Assembly: GCA_018263435.1 (NCBI GenBank)
Contig: JAANXD010000041.1
Coordinates: 1 to 44,208, forward strand
DNA from: Candidatus Scalindua arabica
Lineage (GTDB): Bacteria; Planctomycetota; Brocadiia; Brocadiales; Scalinduaceae
Length of the DNA: 44,208 bases
Direction: 5' to 3'
Shown: positions 41,437 through 44,208 of the stretch, in pieces
How the letters are laid out: the number at the start of each line of letters is the position of its first letter
Position numbering within the stretch: position 1 is the first letter of the stretch
Position numbers and translations under genes: made by a program
Notes under the pieces: model-generated
The model's input: only the letters and a program-made list of their open reading frames with translations
The model's database searches: none
What the model was told of the DNA's origin: nothing

Positions 41437-41970
41437 GTGGACTTGAAGAATGGACTGATAATCATTTTTACCGGTAATGGGAAAGGAAAGACAACTGCGG
41501 CAATGGGCCAGGCGCTGAGAGCCGTTGGGCAGGGGTTAAAGGTATTAATGCTTCAATTTATAAAGGGAACGTGGGATTATGGCGAACTTGAGTCAATAAA
41601 AAGGCTTGAGCCGGATTTCAAGATACAGCCTCTTGGAAAGGGTTTTATTCGTTCTAATTCAAAATTAGATGAAAAAGAAGCACAGGAAAACGTTAATCAA
41701 TCATGGAAACAAGCCAGGAATGAGGTTCTCTCAGATAAATACGATATGATTATACTTGATGAAATCAATTATGTAATAAGTTATGGCCTGTTACCTGTTG
41801 AGGAGGTACTGGAATTATTCGAGGAGAAACCAGAACGTCTTCACCTCATCCTGACCGGAAGGGACGCTCATAAAAGTATAGTTGAAAAAGCTGATTTAGT
41901 TACTGAGATGAACGAGGTAAAGCACCAATATTCTAAAGGTATCAAGGCTCAAAAAGGAATTGAATTCTAA
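41437..41970 (+). CDS. cobO: Corrinoid adenosyltransferase (CobO/CobA/BtuR type)
   Basis: 177 aa. P-loop FTGNGKGKTTAAMGQALRAVGQG, MLQFIKG, the region YDMIILDEINYVISYGLL (Walker B), ILTGRDAH and the conserved K-H-x-Y (VKHQYSKGIKAQKGIEF). It adenosylates cobalt in corrinoids, yielding coenzyme B12. The start is GTG 41437, with no convincing Shine-Dalgarno sequence. thyX starts 12 bp after its stop, so the two are co-transcribed. Works with the CobM encoded on the other strand. Confidence 0.93.
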   Translation: MDLKNGLIIIFTGNGKGKTTAAMGQALRAVGQGLKVLMLQFIKGTWDYGELESIKRLEPDFKIQPLGKGFIRSNSKLDEKEAQENVNQSWKQARNEVLSDKYDMIILDEINYVISYGLLPVEEVLELFEEKPERLHLILTGRDAHKSIVEKADLVTEMNEVKHQYSKGIKAQKGIEF

Positions 41971-41982
41971 AAAGAGAATAAA

Positions 41983-42726
41983 GTGGGACAATCAAAACTA
42001 AATGTAAGATTGTTGAATCATACGAAAGATCCGGAAGGCTTAATTGCTCATGCTGCCAAGTTGTGCTACAGTCCCAGTTCGGTAGAACAACTAAAAGATA
42101 AGATTGAAAAGTCCGACAATAGAAAGTTTATTGAAAAACTCCTTAAACTGGGACACCTTTCTCCATTAGAGCATGTTTCGTTCAATTTTGGTGTAGAAGG
42201 AATATCCAGGGCATGTTCACACCAGCTCGTCAGACACAGAATCGCATCATATTCTCAACAAAGCCAGAGATATGTAGGCGAACACAGTGAAAAACATAAA
42301 AATGCGGGAGAACAAATATTTGATTTTGTTATACCGCCGAGTATTAAGGCTGCAGGTAAAAGTGAATGGTTTGTGGAAAGGATGCAGGAGATTCAGAAAT
42401 GGTATGATGAACTTGTTGAGGCGTTGGGTGATTCCGGAGAAAAGTCAAATGAAGATGCGCGTTTTATCCTGCCTAACGCCGCTGAGACAAAGATAATCAT
42501 TACCATGAATGCAAGAGAATTACTTCACTTTTTTAGTGTAAGATGCTGTAACCGCGCGCAATGGGAGATAAGGGATCTTGCAACTGAAATGCTGAGGTTG
42601 GCCAGAAAGATTCTTCCCTGCATCTTCTCCAAATCAGGGCCAAATTGTGTAGCTGGCCCCTGTACGGAGGGTGAAATGACCTGTGGTAAGATAGATGAGG
42701 TCAGGGAGAAGTTTAAGAAATTATAA
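41983..42726 (+). CDS. thyX: Flavin-dependent thymidylate synthase
   Basis: 247 aa, start GTG 41983. The ThyX signature RHRIASYSQQSQRYVG (RHR-x7-S) is intact, and the C-terminal half has FILPNAAETKIIITMNARELLHFFSVRCCNRAQWEIRDLA. It makes dTMP from dUMP with FAD, NADPH and methylene-folate. The protein has a Cys-rich tail (C-I-F-S-K-S-G-P-N-C, then GPCTEGEMTCGK), as in the long bacterial ThyX subgroup. With dut at 28918 it supplies thymidylate. Confidence 0.95.
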   Translation: MGQSKLNVRLLNHTKDPEGLIAHAAKLCYSPSSVEQLKDKIEKSDNRKFIEKLLKLGHLSPLEHVSFNFGVEGISRACSHQLVRHRIASYSQQSQRYVGEHSEKHKNAGEQIFDFVIPPSIKAAGKSEWFVERMQEIQKWYDELVEALGDSGEKSNEDARFILPNAAETKIIITMNARELLHFFSVRCCNRAQWEIRDLATEMLRLARKILPCIFSKSGPNCVAGPCTEGEMTCGKIDEVREKFKKL

Positions 42727-42781
42727 TTATTTAAGGTTCATCTCCCAATTAGCTGACAAAGCCGTATGTTAGATGTATAGG

Positions 42782-42987
42782 AATTTCAAGATTTTTGCCC
42801 ATGTAGGGGAGGATTAAGCGCCTGAGTTTAGTATCCACCAAACATGAATGATACTTAGCTCCTGGCGTCTCCGGACAGGCGAATCTTGAAATTATCCACA
42901 GGGTAGTTATCCGGCGACCGCCTTGGGCAAGACCTGCAAAAGCAGGGAATATTTCCTCCATTTCTGGAGGAATCCATATTTTATTAC
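42782..42987 (+). ncRNA. Structured 5' leader of the metE-like gene (candidate regulatory RNA)
   Basis: A perfect 12-bp closing stem (aatttcaagatt 42782-42793 with aatcttgaaatt 42882-42893) holds an inner imperfect hairpin (gcgcctgagtttagtatc at 42818-42835 with gatacttagctcctggcgt at 42850-42868). Two more hairpins follow: cctgc-aaaa-gcagg near 42933-42946, and tcctccatttctggagga at 42954-42971, the latter followed by attttatt. This suits a cis-acting leader with a terminator-like final stem before a methionine gene. It does not match a cobalamin, SAM or SAH riboswitch consensus that I know. Confidence 0.45.
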
Positions 42988-42998
42988 GGAGCAAAAGA

Positions 42999-44048
42999 AT
43001 GTTTAAGGGAAACTTTTCTGCTACAGCCATAGGCAGTTATCCACATAAGAAAGTGGATGACGCATGTAATCTTATCTTGAATACGCTCACGGAAATACCG
43101 TGTTGGCCACAACTCCCGGAAAGAGATATGAGGGAAGAGATGCTGGTCCAATACACGGAAGGATTGCCTTTTCTGAAGCTTGTTCCGGAAGAGAAGAAAA
43201 TTTATGTAGATATGCCTGAGGATAATACGGATGAATTAGAGTCGTTTTATAACAAGTATTTATCAGAAGATGCCGGTCTCTTTTCTATAAGCGATAGTCA
43301 CGCTGTTGGATTCTCGAACATGATCAGACTTCTAAAGGAGAGGAAACCGGAACACCTGCGTGCGACCAAGGGGCAGATAGTCGGCCCCATAACACTTGCA
43401 GGTACCTTGAAAAATCCGGAGCAGGTTTCCGTACTTCATGATCCGGTTCTTTTTGACGTGATAGTAAAATTACTGGCGATGAAGGCATGTTGGCAGATTG
43501 ACAAATATACTGAATTCGGGCTGCCCACTATTATATTCCTTGATGAGCCGTATCTATCGAGCTATGGTTCGGCATTTGCCAGTTTGAAGAAGGAGCAGAT
43601 TGTTGAATCATTAAATGAGATATTTCTGGCAATTCATAATCGTAAAGCTCTTTCCGGTATTCACTGTTGTGGGAATACTGATTGGACTATGCTCATGGAG
43701 ACTAAGGTAGATATTATAAACTTTGATGCGTATGGCTACATGGATACCATGTTAATATATAAAGACGAGGTTAAATCGTTCCTTGAGAGGGGTGGGATTC
43801 TGGCATGGGGCATCGTGCCTACTACAGACAGTATTAACGAGGTTACGATTGACAGCCTGATGGAAAAAGTTGTTTCCGCCGTAGATTTTCTAGTAGATAG
43901 CGGAATTGATAGAAAACTGGTGATTGAGAACTCATTATTAACTCCAAGTTGTGGTACAGGTGCTATGCCTGTGGAAGAGGCGGAAAAGGCAATGACTCTA
44001 ACCCACGAGTTAACAGTAAAAATAAAAGACAAATACAAAATCATTTGA
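42999..44048 (+). CDS. Core-MetE-like methionine synthase (UROD/MetE-like)
   Basis: 349 aa, about half the length of classical MetE (about 750 aa), so only the catalytic barrel is present. Start ATG 42999, with acggag eight bases upstream. ATAIGSYPHK opens the barrel; GIHCCGNTDW supplies the zinc-binding His and Cys, and LLTPSCGTG the further Cys. TKGQIVGPITLAGTL and DEPYLSSYGS are also MetE/UROD-like. The zinc should activate homocysteine thiolate. Such short MetE proteins are known to use methylcorrinoid rather than folate in some bacteria; that would suit this B12-rich neighbourhood, but is inferred here. Confidence 0.8.
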   Translation: MFKGNFSATAIGSYPHKKVDDACNLILNTLTEIPCWPQLPERDMREEMLVQYTEGLPFLKLVPEEKKIYVDMPEDNTDELESFYNKYLSEDAGLFSISDSHAVGFSNMIRLLKERKPEHLRATKGQIVGPITLAGTLKNPEQVSVLHDPVLFDVIVKLLAMKACWQIDKYTEFGLPTIIFLDEPYLSSYGSAFASLKKEQIVESLNEIFLAIHNRKALSGIHCCGNTDWTMLMETKVDIINFDAYGYMDTMLIYKDEVKSFLERGGILAWGIVPTTDSINEVTIDSLMEKVVSAVDFLVDSGIDRKLVIENSLLTPSCGTGAMPVEEAEKAMTLTHELTVKIKDKYKII

Positions 44049-44073
44049 CAGCCCTGTCACCAAAAAGTAGAAT
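44045..44073 (+). promoter_or_regulatory. Near-consensus sigma-70 promoter at the right edge
   Basis: TTGACA (44045-44050), exactly 17 bp, then TAGAAT (44068-44073). It starts within the last codons of the metE-like gene and directs a transcript off the right edge. Confidence 0.6.
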
Positions 44074-44175
44074 TTGGTAATATCATAGATATAAAGTATT
44101 AGTTTAGCTCTTTGAAAAATTAAACAGCAAAAAAGGAAAAAAAAGCTGGCGTCAGTTAACCCCATCTGGTATAAA

Positions 44176-44204
44176 GGTCTTCACAAACAATTAAGGAGAC
44201 CTTA
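44176..44204 (+). promoter_or_regulatory. Hairpin overlapping a Shine-Dalgarno sequence
   Basis: aaggtct (from 44174) pairs with agacctt (44197-44203), an inverted repeat that overlaps AAGGAG (44193-44198). A TTG at 44205 lies six bases after AAGGAG, so a gene may start exactly at the window end and be regulated by RNA folding. Alternatively this is the first repeat of an array whose rest is outside. Confidence 0.4.
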
Positions 44205-44208
44205 TTGC

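Noticed and set aside
42749-43030. Minus-strand ORF of 93 codons across the metE-like leader
   Set aside because: It overlaps the start of the metE-like gene and the leader hairpins. It has no start signal or domain; read as a shadow of the structured leader.

Overview
The window looks like a chromosomal segment of a low-GC, AT-rich planctomycete, most likely an anammox-type bacterium (order Brocadiales, Scalindua/Kuenenia-like). This is inference from gene content and style: weak or absent Shine-Dalgarno sequences on many genes, a GlnRS, corrinoid and molybdopterin genes, NapG-type ferredoxin, a fused ScdA/NnrS-like membrane protein, and many short palindromic intergenic repeats. No rRNA, tRNA, phage or confirmed insertion sequence was seen. 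The window is mostly housekeeping DNA with a small accessory patch.

Layout. 1-2.1 kb (minus): a TPR/membrane gene broken by a frameshift in an A7 run, followed by a shortened carotenoid-biosynthesis-like (DUF422) membrane protein. 2.3-8.0 kb (plus): a B12-binding-type radical SAM protein, a DUF559 nuclease-fold protein whose tail is encoded by a palindromic repeat, a four-cluster NapG-like ferredoxin, an Mrp/NBP35 P-loop scaffold ATPase, then moaA and moaC. 8.1-9.9 kb (minus): glnS. 10-15.4 kb: an accessory patch with a degenerate receiver protein, a YafQ/DinJ pair, a dicarboxylate symporter, a Cys-rich exported DsbA-like protein, a HicBA pair, a decayed MazF-type module and several inverted-repeat elements. 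15.4-17.3 kb (minus): a hybrid histidine kinase.

17.4-20.5 kb (plus) is an iron module: a Fur-box-like palindrome, feoB, and a DtxR-FeoA fusion regulator. 20.7-22.4 kb holds a LysM-L,D-transpeptidase and a Cys-rich unknown. 22.5-24.0 kb (minus) is a NYN-domain protein, RNase III and a 91-aa unknown. 24.3-32.3 kb (plus) is a dense housekeeping run: pheA, tpiA, secG with a His-rich tail, yicC, gmk, a CoaC-only flavoprotein overlapping dut, ftsK split in two by an in-frame stop, and pgsA.

32.3-41.2 kb is all minus strand: a 701-aa fusion of ScdA-type domains to an NnrS-like 12-TM core, recN, a DUF47/PhoU-like protein, a PiT phosphate transporter, cobM/cbiF, a zinc-ribbon membrane protein and two tandem FmdE-like paralogues, one with and one without a signal peptide. 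41.4-44.1 kb (plus) holds corrinoid adenosyltransferase, thyX, a strongly structured leader, and a short core-MetE-like methionine synthase. The right edge has a near-consensus promoter and a hairpin that overlaps a Shine-Dalgarno sequence.

Most notable: the ScdA-NnrS-like-DUF1858 fusion, the split FtsK, the exported/cytoplasmic FmdE-like pair, the metE-like leader RNA, the CoaC/dut overlap, and the families of small inverted-repeat elements.
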